21,403 bases of DNA from Gryganskiella cystojenkinii (GCA_015852425.1 JAAAIG010000479.1:1-21403); one strand, 5' to 3'. Shown: positions 8,901 through 18,274, counted from the stretch's first letter. Program-made: numbers and translations. The notes: a model not told the origin generated them from the sequence alone.

Positions 8901-9973
8901 TGTTGTTGTTGTTGCTGTTGGTGATGAAAAGCGGTTAGAGGGAAGGCATGGATCGACTGTTGCTGCTGAGGCTGTTGTTGCAATATCTCTGTCGTCAAGA
9001 AAGTGTCGATCTGCTTGCTCTTGGTTAGGTCAAGGAGGATACCATTTGGATTAAGCTCTTGGGCAGCTCTTATGGACAGCTTTTCGGTACGGTCTCTATC
9101 GTCCGCGAACTCTGGGAGAAGGGCCAGCGATGGCGCTTGAGGGTCTTGAAGGCGGTAACCGAAAGCCTCCTGGATCTCCGGAGAGATGTTGTTGTCGTTC
9201 TGAAGCGTCAACACGATTCCTTCTTGGCTTTGCTCGTGTCCATGTTCGTCTTCGTGATCTAGATCGTGATCGTGACTCTCTACCACGGCATGTGACCCTT
9301 CAGTATACAGAGCAACAGACTCGTCCTTGGAAGGCTCAACGTGGAGAGGCGAAGAAGAAAATCTAAATCCGACGTCGAGCTCTGAAGTGTTGCCACTGTC
9401 GTCCAATGTTGCGATCGGGGACAGGATCTCCTGCTTCACTCGATGGATGTTTTGACTATCATCAAAATCAAACTCGTCAGCCTCATGATCGATTTCGGGA
9501 CATGGTTCAAACCCCAGAGAGATGATGGACGATCGCTTCTCAAGTTTAGGAGAGAACTTGAGTGGCGGTGCTATTGGTCTCTTCCTCAAGGGTGGTGGTG
9601 GTGGTGATGGTGAAGATGATGATGATGATTTGTATGTGGTTTTTGGTTTGTACCTTATATGGCCAGGCGATGAAGGCGTTTCGACCTCGATGACGTGGCC
9701 CTCAGTGGTTGACAGAAAAGCATCAAAGTCACTGCTGGTAGCAGTGGATGAAAAATTGGGGGCTGAGGTCTGGATAGAGGGGAGGCCGGTTGTGGTTTGT
9801 TGGTCCGTGTCACTACTACCGATCTCCTGTCGCGGTGTTTCTTCGACTACGACAACGCCACCAAGACTGGAAGAGGACTCGCCTGATGAAGAGCCTCCTT
9901 GGAAGTTTATGGGTTGGATATCTTCAACCATGTGGTCCAAATACGACTGATCTCCTGGAGAGGTATCCATCAT
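5933..9973 (-). CDS. Tandem GATA zinc-finger transcription factor, Gln-rich
   Basis: One uninterrupted frame of 1346 residues. Finger 1 (Cys 551, 554, 573, 576) is C-X2-C-X18-C-X2-C with TPSWRR, LLCNACGLY and EKLHGKTRP, a good DNA-binding GATA finger. After a 32-residue linker, finger 2 (Cys 609, 612, 630, 633) is C-X2-C-X17-C-X2-C with SWKRGPNGEIMCNGCYL; its CNGCYLSRKHLR departs from the usual CNACGLYxKLH. The rest is disordered. There are Gln tracts at about 330-360, 830 and 917-975, an acidic Ser-rich N-terminus, and a poly-Ser/Pro patch encoded opposite 9590-9630. A basic stretch KSDRQRRKPVSVYTD near residue 1298 could be a nuclear signal. It should act in the nucleus on GATA sites; the pathway (nitrogen, iron, light, development) cannot be read from sequence. 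The first of two adjacent ATGs (9973, 9970) is chosen. Confidence 0.93.
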   Translation of the reverse strand: MMDTSPGDQSYLDHMVEDIQPINFQGGSSSGESSSSLGGVVVVEETPRQEIGSSDTDQQTTTGLPSIQTSAPNFSSTATSSDFDAFLSTTEGHVIEVETPSSPGHIRYKPKTTYKSSSSSSPSPPPPPLRKRPIAPPLKFSPKLEKRSSIISLGFEPCPEIDHEADEFDFDDSQNIHRVKQEILSPIATLDDSGNTSELDVGFRFSSSPLHVEPSKDESVALYTEGSHAVVESHDHDLDHEDEHGHEQSQEGIVLTLQNDNNISPEIQEAFGYRLQDPQAPSLALLPEFADDRDRTEKLSIRAAQELNPNGILLDLTKSKQIDTFLTTEILQQQPQQQQSIHAFPLTAFHHQQQQQQQQQSQVQATYEQVTYPVYNQFARNESYPSAGYHHRQPYYHSQQQQPPQQQSSLPYQQFMARHREQQAARSYPMGGYPYIGWQGTQSKHPADQMAPRDMHMYPQGFARLSSYRASEGSYPGLTPSTSAYYQPALTETARSNSAASVRSTTAVSTKAMARAAAGNSSSSLIRADNSNETSSGAATTAYMDPDPKFCDNCKTMHTPSWRRCPRGVRLLCNACGLYEKLHGKTRPVYIGKDGTIKIQRTALPHAPCFRCNTRDAQSWKRGPNGEIMCNGCYLSRKHLRLEQGASSSSSLPLVVTSEGSSSGRQRRSSSTAGSSKLKRPTEDREDLSADQNPQFTVARSRSSRASRSKTTSQVGHSSESNTQSSTNSAEGGSKMPALMTTASSSHKTWHQEQRQDGPNVVLPTSNELHYNSAIAAGNTQSAPTSNAAVLAGDSLASSPLQGQVPGLTAQSSNRSSQATLEQLRHQRQHQQQQQLLCKAQSTSTGQTNASLPSIQQLQNTQRTHDYSVLPPLQTMHYQQQTIANTATTQALHIQGPLIPAGGTGSTHDFTGNLQHRYQLQQPQQRRRHQQQSWQQQDLNSQLAYQEYQQQQIRLYQEQEHMQMQQQRRQQRVFGQQHFAGFENHARYYPQQGHQHRQLSGHQHFQQHPQAGVSQQQPILRGGEYLQSQQQSAFQMSVSSVKLPPPSYGFLSTGPVELLRNNPIKDISSVPGASTDTNITSITNNGDQGSTSGDSVPQEQKSMSIQEVEAFWNDRFKRPTKEEPPVGDEVPVGDEEGNQLGLLDATSEVLRKDGDLGLATSSQDALNGDDSTMTILRHDEDSGAGPIAPGPNQAAEVPISGHGGKATSSSSVSDTYSSSSTPLTTNRMAGRSSRYKKSASSLSLLAKLSTSSSTTTLQTLITSGTHKVKSSQVAPTVLPVVSSPENKDTQQQQRPVRKSDRQRRKPVSVYTDAVTQEYQPRQSSQPLTTTVPQTGRFRARSPGDRA

Positions 9974-10445
9974 GGCTGCTGCCGGAAGTCAGGTGATGAA
10001 AGGGGGGGGGGGGGTAAAGTGAGTTATCTGAGTGGCCTGGGATAGATGGTGGTACCAATAAAAAAACACGACCGTTGCTAGGTGAGGAACAAGTAGAGAA
10101 AGGATGATAAGTCCTGTGTTTCTCTAGGTTTCTAGGGACTACAAGGGACGCTTGAGTGTGGAGACGTAGATAAAACGTGCAGCAGAGTTGATGATGTTTG
10201 ATGACGAACAGATAGAAATGGTGAATGTACCTTTGAGGATGATAAACGTTGATGAGATCGGATCCTGTTGTATGGATGAAGTGGTTCTTTGACCAAAAGG
10301 AGGGCAATGTTTCCGTGGAAGGATGAGATAGACGATGAAAAGAAGGAGGGAGAAAAAAGAAGAAAAGCCGAGAAGGAAGGAAGCAACGAAGGAACGAAAA
10401 CGCAAAGAATGGCGCAAACGATCCGTTGTACGATGCTTTTCTATT
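9974..10445 (-). promoter_or_regulatory. ATG-free 5' leader/promoter of the GATA gene
   Basis: On the coding (minus) strand there is no ATG in these 472 bases, while the opposite strand has 17. A C13 run (plus-strand G at 10002-10014) sits about 28 bases before the start codon, and 10325-10400 is strongly pyrimidine-rich on the minus strand. This is what a long scanned leader would look like. The first upstream ATGs (10451, 10448) would open a 175-codon frame that overlaps the GATA start, so transcription probably begins downstream of them. Confidence 0.5.
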
Positions 10446-11510
10446 CATCATGATGGCTATCCTTTTGACTTTTTTTTCCGACTCATTTCAAAATCGTCAT
10501 CCTCTTTCTTTTCGCATCCTCTGCCCTTCGCCGCGTTGGTGCTTCCGTCCACGGCTCCTTTACCAAGCCTCCCTTCCTCTCGCCTTTCTAGGTCACCATC
10601 CTGGCGGGCACATTTCTTTGCCGGTATGTTTTACTGCACTTTTTTTTCTCATTATCAAAAGAGCTTGTTTAATCACATACCCCGGTGAATTTCCCAAAAA
10701 AAAATGATGTGGGCCCTTGCGACTGATGGCTCTCTGCATACTTCAAAGAGCCAAACAGAAAGAACTTTGTCATCATCTAAAAAGCGACATCCGAGTCCTC
10801 TCAAAAGGATTAGAATGACCTAGTAAAAAAAAAATGCGATCATATGCTTGTCAAGAGACCAAAATGGCTTTATTTTGCCTTCTAGGATTCCTGTGAGGGG
10901 AACGCTTGAATTCGGGTGATCGACGCGTCTGGGTGGGAGAAAGCAACAGGATGTTTGCTCCGCCTCATTGTTTCCTTCGATCAACTGGTACAGGCCAAGA
11001 TCGCGCTTCAGATTAAAATGTAGAGAGGATCAAACCTCTACTTGTCTTGCTAATAGTCGAAATGTCCAAGGAGTTGCTTGCATTCTACTCTTGTACCGAT
11101 CAAATCGTATGAACTACGGCTTTAATGTTGACTTGTGAACATCTCATGAGAGGCTGGATACGAGCTGGTTCTGGTCTGGGTAACCGCAATGACCTGGCAC
11201 CTTGGATCTTCGTACCTATTTGATCATTCTTATCGAGCTCAAACACGCGGGTGACTAGCGGTGTAGAGAGCGCGATGTAATGCGCCTGCGTCGAATGAAA
11301 ACAAATTGTAAATATCCCTTGTGTGATGCTGAAGAACAAACGCTATTCCTTTTATTTTTTGTTAGATATTAGCGTGCGGTGTGATAACTAAATAATGGTA
11401 CAGGGTTGTGGGCGGTTGGGTGGGGTGAAACAAGAAAGAGGGGGAAATATGTAAATCTTTGGACTCCAACAAAATAAACAGTAAAAATATTCGGACAAAA
11501 CGGTTTTCCT
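10446..11510. other. Intergenic, no gene seen
   Basis: This region lies between the GATA upstream region and the KEI1 stop codon, both on the minus strand. It has CT-rich patches on the plus strand at 10490-10680, short A runs at 10697-10705 and 10826-10835, and no convincing frame or RNA. The part next to 11510 is presumably the KEI1 3' UTR. Confidence 0.5.
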
Positions 11511-12830
11511 CTAGATGAACTCATCATCATCATCCTCGTTACGTAGCACAGAGTGCTTTCCACGGTCCTGGCCGACTCTTGGGAGGAACATCATGGGTGT
11601 TGAATCTGATCCAGAGTTCAAAGCGCCACCGACCATGTTGGAGGGAAGATCGTAACGGTGAATCAATGAGTAAGAATACGACCATACCACCAAGGCAAAG
11701 TAGAGCTAAAGAAAAAGAGAGAGAGAGAGAGATCGCAAAAATAAAAAGGGTCGATTAGCTTCGGCTGGTATCATACCCCTGCAGATGAGTGACGAAACCC
11801 TTGACTGGGAAACTTACATGCAAGCACCAGAGACTGAGGAGAATGAGAATCGAGATACCGCCTTCAAACTCAAAGTCCTGACGAACTTCATCACTAATTG
11901 GGGTAGAATCGCCCCCTGGTTGATCTGGTTGAGGTTCGCCCAAGAGATGGTTCCTTGACATGAACCAGGTTACTGCCAAAGCGATCGTCTGAATCGCATT
12001 GATAATCAAGTCCGCGACATACGCCAAAGCATAACGTCCAACGATCCTTGTGTTATCCTGAAAGATTGTCCAAAACGGTCGATGTGGTCGAAAAAAGAGA
12101 GCAGGAGCAAAATGGAAAGAGCCAAGTCCATGGGAGCAATACAGGAGAGAGGAGAGAAGAAAGAAAAAAGAAAGGGTTCACAATTAGCCGAGAACCATGA
12201 TTTGAATTCCTCTTCCTAGAGAACCGTCTGGGAACAAAAAACGTACAATCAAGACACCGTAGAGACCCCAGGAGAAAGCAAACATGGCCAAGACTGAGTA
12301 CAGATACATGAGGATCTTGGCCAGTCCTCCACTCGCAAATATTCCAAAGAATCCCGAGACTTTGTTCAACTGTTGGATGTTTTTGATTCATTGCGTCAGA
12401 GGAATAACGATAAGAGCAGAGAAGGTTGAAAAAATATTTGTTAGCAACAGTAATTAGCCGAAGGGGTTTTGGATATGCTTCAGTGTTGCCGTGGTCATCC
12501 GCTTTTGGTGGGTGTATGGTCGCATTAACTTACGATGGCAAAAATGGTGATTATCGTTACTCCTGTTGGTCGAATTAAAAAGAGTCCAATGCATGCATAA
12601 GAGTCCAGTTTTGATCCCCGATTGTCAGTTGCCAAGTCATGTAGGGTTGTGTGGATAGGACAGAAAGTAGAAAGGATCTGTTAGATATCCGACATGACGC
12701 CAGAGGTAAGAGTTACAGCCCCGGTACGGTAATCAATTCATGACACAAGAAAAGACTGCAAGGAAAGCACCGAAAAAGACTTGCCTGTCTTGAGCTCCAT
12801 GACTCCTAGGCATTTGCGGAGACGAATCAT
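11511..12830 (-). CDS. KEI1: Inositol-phosphorylceramide synthase regulatory subunit Kei1
   Basis: Five exons join to 210 residues: 12830-12785, 12562-12534, 12369-12247, 12057-11818 and 11705-11511. The introns are 222, 164, 189 and 112 bases; all use AG acceptors and three use GT donors. Intron 1 has a GC donor (ACAG|GCAAGT), needed to keep the frame into TGVTIITIFAILNKVSG. The LNKVSGFFGIFA motif matches yeast Kei1 (LNKCSGAYGILA), and the lengths agree (210 against 221). Four membrane helices lie at about 16-37, 43-65, 75-98 and 133-160. Kei1 partners Aur1 in the Golgi to make inositol phosphorylceramide and is required for Aur1 activity and localisation. Yeast Kei1 is cut by Kex2, but no dibasic site is visible in the C-terminal part here. 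The tail ends in an acidic EDDDDEF. The intron 4 acceptor follows a (CT)n tract. Confidence 0.9.
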
Positions 12831-13123
12831 TGTGAAAGTGAGAGAATGGAATATTAGTTTGGAGGGAGGTGCGATCTCTAGACAGAGTGGGTATAGTTGT
12901 GGACGCGGTGTCGGGCAGGTGGACGAACAAGGCGCAAGGTGGATTCGAGGAAGGAAGGGGGTGACGAGAAAGAGAAGGGACAGCGATGAATGAGAGTATG
13001 AATGTGATGAATGCAAAAAAAAAAAAAGAGAGAAGTATAATAAAAAGATTTTTTTCGGCTTCCTTTCCGTGGAAATGTTCCACGGTGTCAAAGAGGAGGA
13101 CTGTTTCTTCTCCCCGCCCGGGA
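12831..13123 (-). promoter_or_regulatory. ATG-free 5' leader/promoter of KEI1
   Basis: No ATG occurs on the minus strand in these 293 bases, against eight on the plus strand. The part at 12930-13045 is pyrimidine-rich on the minus strand and contains a run of 13 T there (plus-strand A13). No clear TATA box is seen. Confidence 0.45.
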
Positions 13124-14763
13124 CATGCTTTTCCCGCAGCTGACGATCGACTGGATTTTTTTTTTTTGGAGTGTTCGCGTGGGGTCTCTTTCTCTGTCTG
13201 CGTAAACCCTCTTTTCTTTCGTCAAAAAACGGGTTTTTTTTTTTTTTTTTTGTTTTCTGTCTTGTTGTTTTGTCCTTGATCGTCGTCATCATCACCTTTT
13301 CTTTATTGGGAAGGAGCTGCTAAAACAAGTAACAAATTTCATAGTCCCCATTGCCCTGGCCTGGCTTCACAACATTCCAACGTACATTTTCCAGGTAAAT
13401 TACTGAACCTGAACACAGCGGCGAAAGGGTTGATTGAATTGCCGGGGGCCAACGGAGTCCGGTTGGCAACATCGTCATTATTAAAATGGTATGCTCTTTG
13501 CCCTTTGTTTTCTTCGGCTTCCCAGCCTTCCTTCCAAATCGGGGCGGCAATTGACCCTCAACTGAATGATTTCTTGTCCCCTCGTCTAGAGAAAATAAAG
13601 TGCTCAGAGCATGCCGCTTCCACTCCGCCTCGCCAGTGTTCCCGATACAAAGGAACAGCGCAGACAATTATAAAAAACGGCGTCATTGTTCAGAACATGT
13701 AGTCCTTGATCTTTTATAGTGTACATCCAATTTCCCCTTAAGTTGTAGCTGACCAATCGGCGCCATACAGCTGCTCTTCAGGGGTTTGAGATCCAGAAAT
13801 TTCGTTCTGGCCCTGGACGAAAAAGGGAGGGAAAAAAGAAGTCGATCACACTCTGGCACGCGCCCCACTCTCCTCATATCATCCTTGTCAAAGAGCGCGC
13901 TTTGTTGTCCCCTCTTTTCTTCTCATGACGCGATCTGGGCCGATTTCCACCCTGGCTCGCTCTTTCAACACTTTTGTTCTCACATTTCTGTCGAAGCGCC
14001 ACCCACTTATCTTCTCGTTACGGCCATGGCATTTTTTGAAAACTTCTGCATTTGCATTGTTCTCCGCAGTGGTCGTGTTGTTTTATCCCCTTTTTTTCGA
14101 CTCCTCATTTTGATCTCAGTGACTTTTCGTTCCCGAAACCACTTCTTTCAGTCTGGTTTCAAAAACCAAATTGCTAAGGGACTGAAGCAAATCACTCAGC
14201 AGCAGAGCGATCCTTGGCGAGTTCAACTGGTGATAAGCAGATAGGGTGAGACTGTCAGCACTAGAGAAACAAGGGGGCAATGTGATCGTGCGGACGCAAA
14301 CACCGCCGCTTCTTCGTTTTATTTTGGTGAAATGGGTCATTTGTTTTTTGGTCGGTTCTACTCTGTTTCTCTCTCCTGTTATTGTTGTTTCTGCTGACCA
14401 CGAAAACTCTTGGACAAAGAAGCAAAGCTGTCTCTTTTGCCCCTCCCTTGTCCCCTTGCTTGCTTGTGTTCTTTAGCTGCCTGCTGTCGACGAACCCCTC
14501 CTTCCTCCCTGCACCCACATCTCTGCTCTCCTTTATTTCATCTCTTTCCCGAATGACTCTTTTTCCGCACGTCCTTGCAAACAACAATAAGAAAAAGAAA
14601 GGTGAGGCAAAGCCCGCGCGTTCTCTTCTTTTTGTTGTTTTTTGATGCAGACACGCAACCCTGCCGGACAACATGCATTTATGCTGTCACCCTGAACACA
14701 TTCCTCCTTGCCAGTCCCAAGATAATACAACTCGTGAAAGGACAAAAAAGAAGGAACCTCATG
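13124..14763. other. Divergent intergenic region between KEI1 and the F-box gene
   Basis: About 1.6 kb with no recognisable gene. It has long T runs (13157-13167, 13232-13250) and CT-rich plus-strand sequence that grows toward the F-box gene. Several 80-150-codon open frames exist on both strands, but none has a recognisable motif and most are pyrimidine-driven low complexity. Confidence 0.5.
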
Positions 14764-15087
14764 GTTTCTGCACTTTATTTTTTTCTTCCCTTTCACCTTT
14801 CTTGAACAAAACTTGTACTGCAATCTTTTACTTCAACTTACTTTTCCACCCCAAAAATACCTCTCTTTATCGCTTCACGTCAATTCCTCAATCCCGCCCC
14901 TACCTCCATCCTGCGCCCTAATAATACCCGAATTCTTTGGTAGTGGTCCGTGTATCGCTTTCTTTGTTACACCTTACACGTTCCATACTCTGTTGTCTTT
15001 CGTTTCATCCGAGGAGCATTTTTTTACCTTAAACTGCTCACTTGTTTTTTTCTCCGATTTTTTTTGGTTGCATTGCTTCTCTGGCCC
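14764..15087 (+). promoter_or_regulatory. ATG-free CT-rich leader of the F-box gene
   Basis: These 324 plus-strand bases contain no ATG and are dominated by C and T. The frame before 15088 is open back to 14950, but only from a GTG, and it would encode a hydrophobic run that is best explained as translated CT-rich leader. Confidence 0.5.
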
Positions 15088-18000
15088 ATGATGTCTTTGA
15101 ACCAAGTTCGAAAAACATTTCATCGTCACCTTCTTCTCGACTCTTATTCTTATTACTTGCCTTTCTCTTCCTCTCCTCACCCTTCGTCGTCTCCTTTTCA
15201 TTCCGATTTTTGCTTCTCCACTTTCTCTTCTTCACCTTCTTCATTATCTTCTTCGTCTATTTCCTGTTCTTCTTTCCATTCCTCTCAAAATTCCACCGAC
15301 AGCCTCGAGAAGCCCACCACCACCGGAATCTACAGCGATCCCAGCGACGACAACCACAGCGACAACTACACCTCATATCATATCGGTAGTACAATGGACC
15401 TTATGGACCTGTCCGATAATCATTGTCGAATCCTCAAGGCGACGCTGGAGGCCAACAAGCGACAATATCACCTACCGCACAAGCAATCTCATCTCAAAGG
15501 CAAATCTCCTGTGGGCGAATCCCTTCAGTACAAGGCCACCGCTGCCGCCCTTTCCACCCCTTCTCTTTCATCGACCTTAGCCGCGACCTCAAGTGCAACC
15601 GCGACCGCCACAACCTCTCCGCGTTCTACCCTCCTCAAATCCAAAATACAGATCGCCACCCTCTCCTGCTGTACATCTTTCTCTTCCTTTTCCTCCACGG
15701 CAAAAAAATTGTCTCCTTTAGATCTTCCCTCTGAAATCTTTCTCTATTTACTCAAATTCTTGGCCCCACATGATCTCTGGCGACTCTGCCAGTGTTCTCG
15801 AACGATGCATATTCAGGTGATCGGGTTCATGTCCAAGATCCACACATTTCAATATGGGGCTGTTCGGATTCTCCATCAGGAAAACCTACCCGAGGACGCG
15901 CCGACAACAGACGACACGTCTTTGTTGTCACCACCGCGATTGACACCGTTGGCAAGAAGGAGGAAACAGGGATCACAACCAACGTTTTATGAACGAATGA
16001 CCGCCACAATTCGTTCACCTGGGACTCTCTATCTCACAAGATTAGCAGAATCCGAGGCAGCGGAAAAGCAGGCCAAGGGCGAACGGACCACTCACGATCG
16101 AAGCAGTTATTGGTTGGCCCAGGCTCGATTCTTGGTTGGTACGATCATGGAAGGAACAGAGTATGAGCCCAAGCATGAGACAGTCCGTACCAGGGAGTCA
16201 GGGGGCTACAGTGGAAACAGTAACAATAGTAACATGGTCCGAATCTATCACATCACTGACGACGTGACACCACCCCTGCACGATTATGCGCCAAATTTAC
16301 AGCAACAACAAGAGGGAGAAGGCGAAGAGCTAAATTTGGCCGCGGACACAGGAGGAAGCAACACATCACAGCAACAGGATCCGATCGACGACGGCGGTAA
16401 CACAAGTATCGCCACCAACAGCAACACCCCGTCGATCACATTAGTGACAGGACCATTACCACCTTCGACAACATCCCAGGTGACACACGCTCTTGACCTC
16501 CCTCCCTCTGCTGTCTCCCCGTTTCCCTCCACCACCCAGGCCGGAGTCGCGATTTCAGAGGCTGCCTCTACTGTGGGATTGAATGCCGAGGGGAAATTCA
16601 AAGGTCCCTCCCCTGGATCCCTTCCAGAGGAGCGTCTCCTGGCCATGGTCGACCTTCTGTTTGATCCCAACCTTGTTGATCTCTACCACAGACGTGCCGT
16701 CATCAACTGTGCCCGGTATGTCTCTGCCAAGATCGATGACATCTTTATGCGTGCGTTCCAGATCACGGACCCGTATAACCCGGATTTTCATGCCTTGTTC
16801 CAAGATCGGTGTCATGTCCAGACGGGTCCCTATTTAACAATGTACGCGCCTGTATTGTATGATGATGATGGTCTGGAATTGACGGCTCAAGAACAGGCGC
16901 TGATCGGTCGTGCGAGTTCGAAATCGATCGCGCCTCCAAGAAAACTGTCCAATTTCCAAATGTTGCTATGGCACCGGTGTCTGTCTGATCTGATCAAGCT
17001 CTACCACCGAATCCAGGATCGGCATCTGCCAGAGGGTCCAAAACAGCCGAGTCATCATCGTCGAAAGTCCAAAAGGTTGTCGTCTTTGTCGTCTTCTTTG
17101 TCATCGTCATCATCCCCAGTTTGCTGTCAGGAGCCACCAAGACGACGATCATCTCATCTTGACGATGCTACCCCTGAGCCTTGTCGCAAATCCTATCCGA
17201 TGTGCTGTCACGCGCACTCGCTCGTCTTTTCGACAGAGTACTCGTCCTTTAGCCTGGTTCCGTACCCGGTCCGAGTCCATTTCCGTCGGATCGTCAATCG
17301 TGTCCAATCGGCCTCCCAACGCACTCTCTGGTCCGTCTCGAATCTCGGTCGTTCTCAAGGTCTGCTGACTCGTCGTGTGATCGAGTACACGGGTCCCAAG
17401 GAACGTTTACGGTTCTGTTCCGGATCTGTGCACCCTCCAAACTACAACATCGTGTCGTCCTCGTCAGCTTCAGAATGTGAAAATGGTGGCGGGCAACTCC
17501 GCAAGCAACAACAAGACACCGAATCCTTGATTCAACAACGCCTGCGGGTCGAGGAAAGTATCCGTCAGGACACGCTCATGAAACAAGAACTCCTTGCTCT
17601 CTGTCATATGGCTTGTGGTCTCTTCCTGACTGAAGAACGGAACTTGGATACACCCCCAACGATCATGTCGCTCCTGAGACAAGGCGGACCCTGGAACAAG
17701 GGCATTTGGCGTGAGGGTGAATGGCGTCGATCAGCAATCGATCCCTCCGTCACATCAGCTTCTACTTCTTTGTCATCAATATCATCCAAGGTCAAGGGCA
17801 AGAAATATACAATGACCTCGAACAGTTCGGACGACAACAACGAGTACGCGATGGATCAGGGTCGATGGCAAAAGATCTGTCTGGCTACTATCCAGTTCTT
17901 GGCTCACGAGGATCTTGCCTGGGGTGGTAACCGAACAAACGCCGAACTGAGTCGTCTCCGGACCACCAACAATGCCACTGCTTGGGTCTACCACGAGTAA
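15088..18000 (+). CDS. F-box protein, large, fungal
   Basis: A single exon of 970 residues. The start is the first ATG (15088, followed by a second at 15091) after the ATG-free leader; 15394 is the next in-frame ATG and a possible alternative. Residues about 5-75 are Ser-rich. An F-box follows at about 210-255, with LDLPSEIFLYLLKFLAPHDL then LWRLCQCSRTMH; F-boxes bind Skp1 and place substrates in SCF ubiquitin ligases. A disordered Thr/Gln/Asn stretch covers about 385-510. Two stretches beyond it look folded: about 515-645 (ERLLAMVDLLFDPNLVDLYH, FHALFQDRCH) and 820-970 (ALCHMACGLFLTEERNLDTP, then WQKICLATIQFLAHEDLAWG). I see no WD40, LRR or Kelch repeats, so the substrate part is not of a named type. 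It ends at a TAA and has a short A-rich 3' region. Confidence 0.88.
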   Translation: MMSLNQVRKTFHRHLLLDSYSYYLPFSSSPHPSSSPFHSDFCFSTFSSSPSSLSSSSISCSSFHSSQNSTDSLEKPTTTGIYSDPSDDNHSDNYTSYHIGSTMDLMDLSDNHCRILKATLEANKRQYHLPHKQSHLKGKSPVGESLQYKATAAALSTPSLSSTLAATSSATATATTSPRSTLLKSKIQIATLSCCTSFSSFSSTAKKLSPLDLPSEIFLYLLKFLAPHDLWRLCQCSRTMHIQVIGFMSKIHTFQYGAVRILHQENLPEDAPTTDDTSLLSPPRLTPLARRRKQGSQPTFYERMTATIRSPGTLYLTRLAESEAAEKQAKGERTTHDRSSYWLAQARFLVGTIMEGTEYEPKHETVRTRESGGYSGNSNNSNMVRIYHITDDVTPPLHDYAPNLQQQQEGEGEELNLAADTGGSNTSQQQDPIDDGGNTSIATNSNTPSITLVTGPLPPSTTSQVTHALDLPPSAVSPFPSTTQAGVAISEAASTVGLNAEGKFKGPSPGSLPEERLLAMVDLLFDPNLVDLYHRRAVINCARYVSAKIDDIFMRAFQITDPYNPDFHALFQDRCHVQTGPYLTMYAPVLYDDDGLELTAQEQALIGRASSKSIAPPRKLSNFQMLLWHRCLSDLIKLYHRIQDRHLPEGPKQPSHHRRKSKRLSSLSSSLSSSSSPVCCQEPPRRRSSHLDDATPEPCRKSYPMCCHAHSLVFSTEYSSFSLVPYPVRVHFRRIVNRVQSASQRTLWSVSNLGRSQGLLTRRVIEYTGPKERLRFCSGSVHPPNYNIVSSSSASECENGGGQLRKQQQDTESLIQQRLRVEESIRQDTLMKQELLALCHMACGLFLTEERNLDTPPTIMSLLRQGGPWNKGIWREGEWRRSAIDPSVTSASTSLSSISSKVKGKKYTMTSNSSDDNNEYAMDQGRWQKICLATIQFLAHEDLAWGGNRTNAELSRLRTTNNATAWVYHE

Positions 18001-18202
18001 AAAAAGATAGAAAAAAAAAATAAATGGTACCCCTGCTTTCTTCTGCTCTCCTCTCCCCTCTATCATAGCAGAGCCATCCCCTCTGTGGCCATAAACGCAT
18101 AAAAACAATCGAAGAAAAGCAAAAGGAAAAAGTGGCACTTAGTACTGTACCGCCCCTCCAGACTTGAGGCAAATTCAAATGTGAAAAACTAAAAATATGA
18201 TA
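18001..18202. other. 3' region of the F-box gene
   Basis: A-rich sequence follows the stop, with AATAAA-like sequence around 18017-18024, a possible polyadenylation signal. One copy of GTACTGTAC is at 18142-18150. A plus-strand run of five A at 18191-18195 gives T5 on the minus strand, a likely RNA polymerase III stop for the tRNA next to it. Confidence 0.5.
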
Positions 18203-18274
18203 TGCTAACACCTGGAATCGAACCAGGATCGTCTCGGCCACAACGAGATATACTAACCATTATACTATGTTAGC
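18203..18274 (-). tRNA. tRNA-His (anticodon GTG)
   Basis: On the minus strand a complete cloverleaf can be read. The 7-bp acceptor stem GCTAACA/TGTTAGC is perfect. The A-box-like sequence is TAGTATAATGG. The anticodon stem is TCTCG/CGAGA with loop TTGTGGC, giving GTG at positions 34-36. The T arm is CCTGG-TTCGATT-CCAGG and contains the B box. The discriminator base is A (18203). There is no intron and no encoded CCA. The base before position 1 is G (18275). A T5 stretch about 8 bases downstream can end polymerase III transcription. Confidence 0.95.

Noticed and set aside
6747..9366. Several 70-140-codon frames on both strands inside the GATA gene
   Set aside because: They are shadows of a repeat-rich coding sequence (CAG/CTG tracts) and lack any motif of their own.
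9924..10451. 175-codon minus-strand frame overlapping the GATA start
   Set aside because: It is low-complexity Phe/Ser/Pro sequence translated from a CT-rich leader, with no domain. At most it would be an upstream ORF if transcription starts beyond 10451.
13786..14244. 152-codon plus-strand frame in the KEI1/F-box intergenic region
   Set aside because: Its sequence is Phe/Ser/Leu-rich from pyrimidine-rich DNA, with no recognisable domain and several upstream ATGs.
14950..15087. Hydrophobic N-terminal extension of the F-box protein, resembling a signal anchor
   Set aside because: It starts at GTG rather than ATG and is CT-rich leader read in frame; an F-box protein is not expected to be membrane-inserted.
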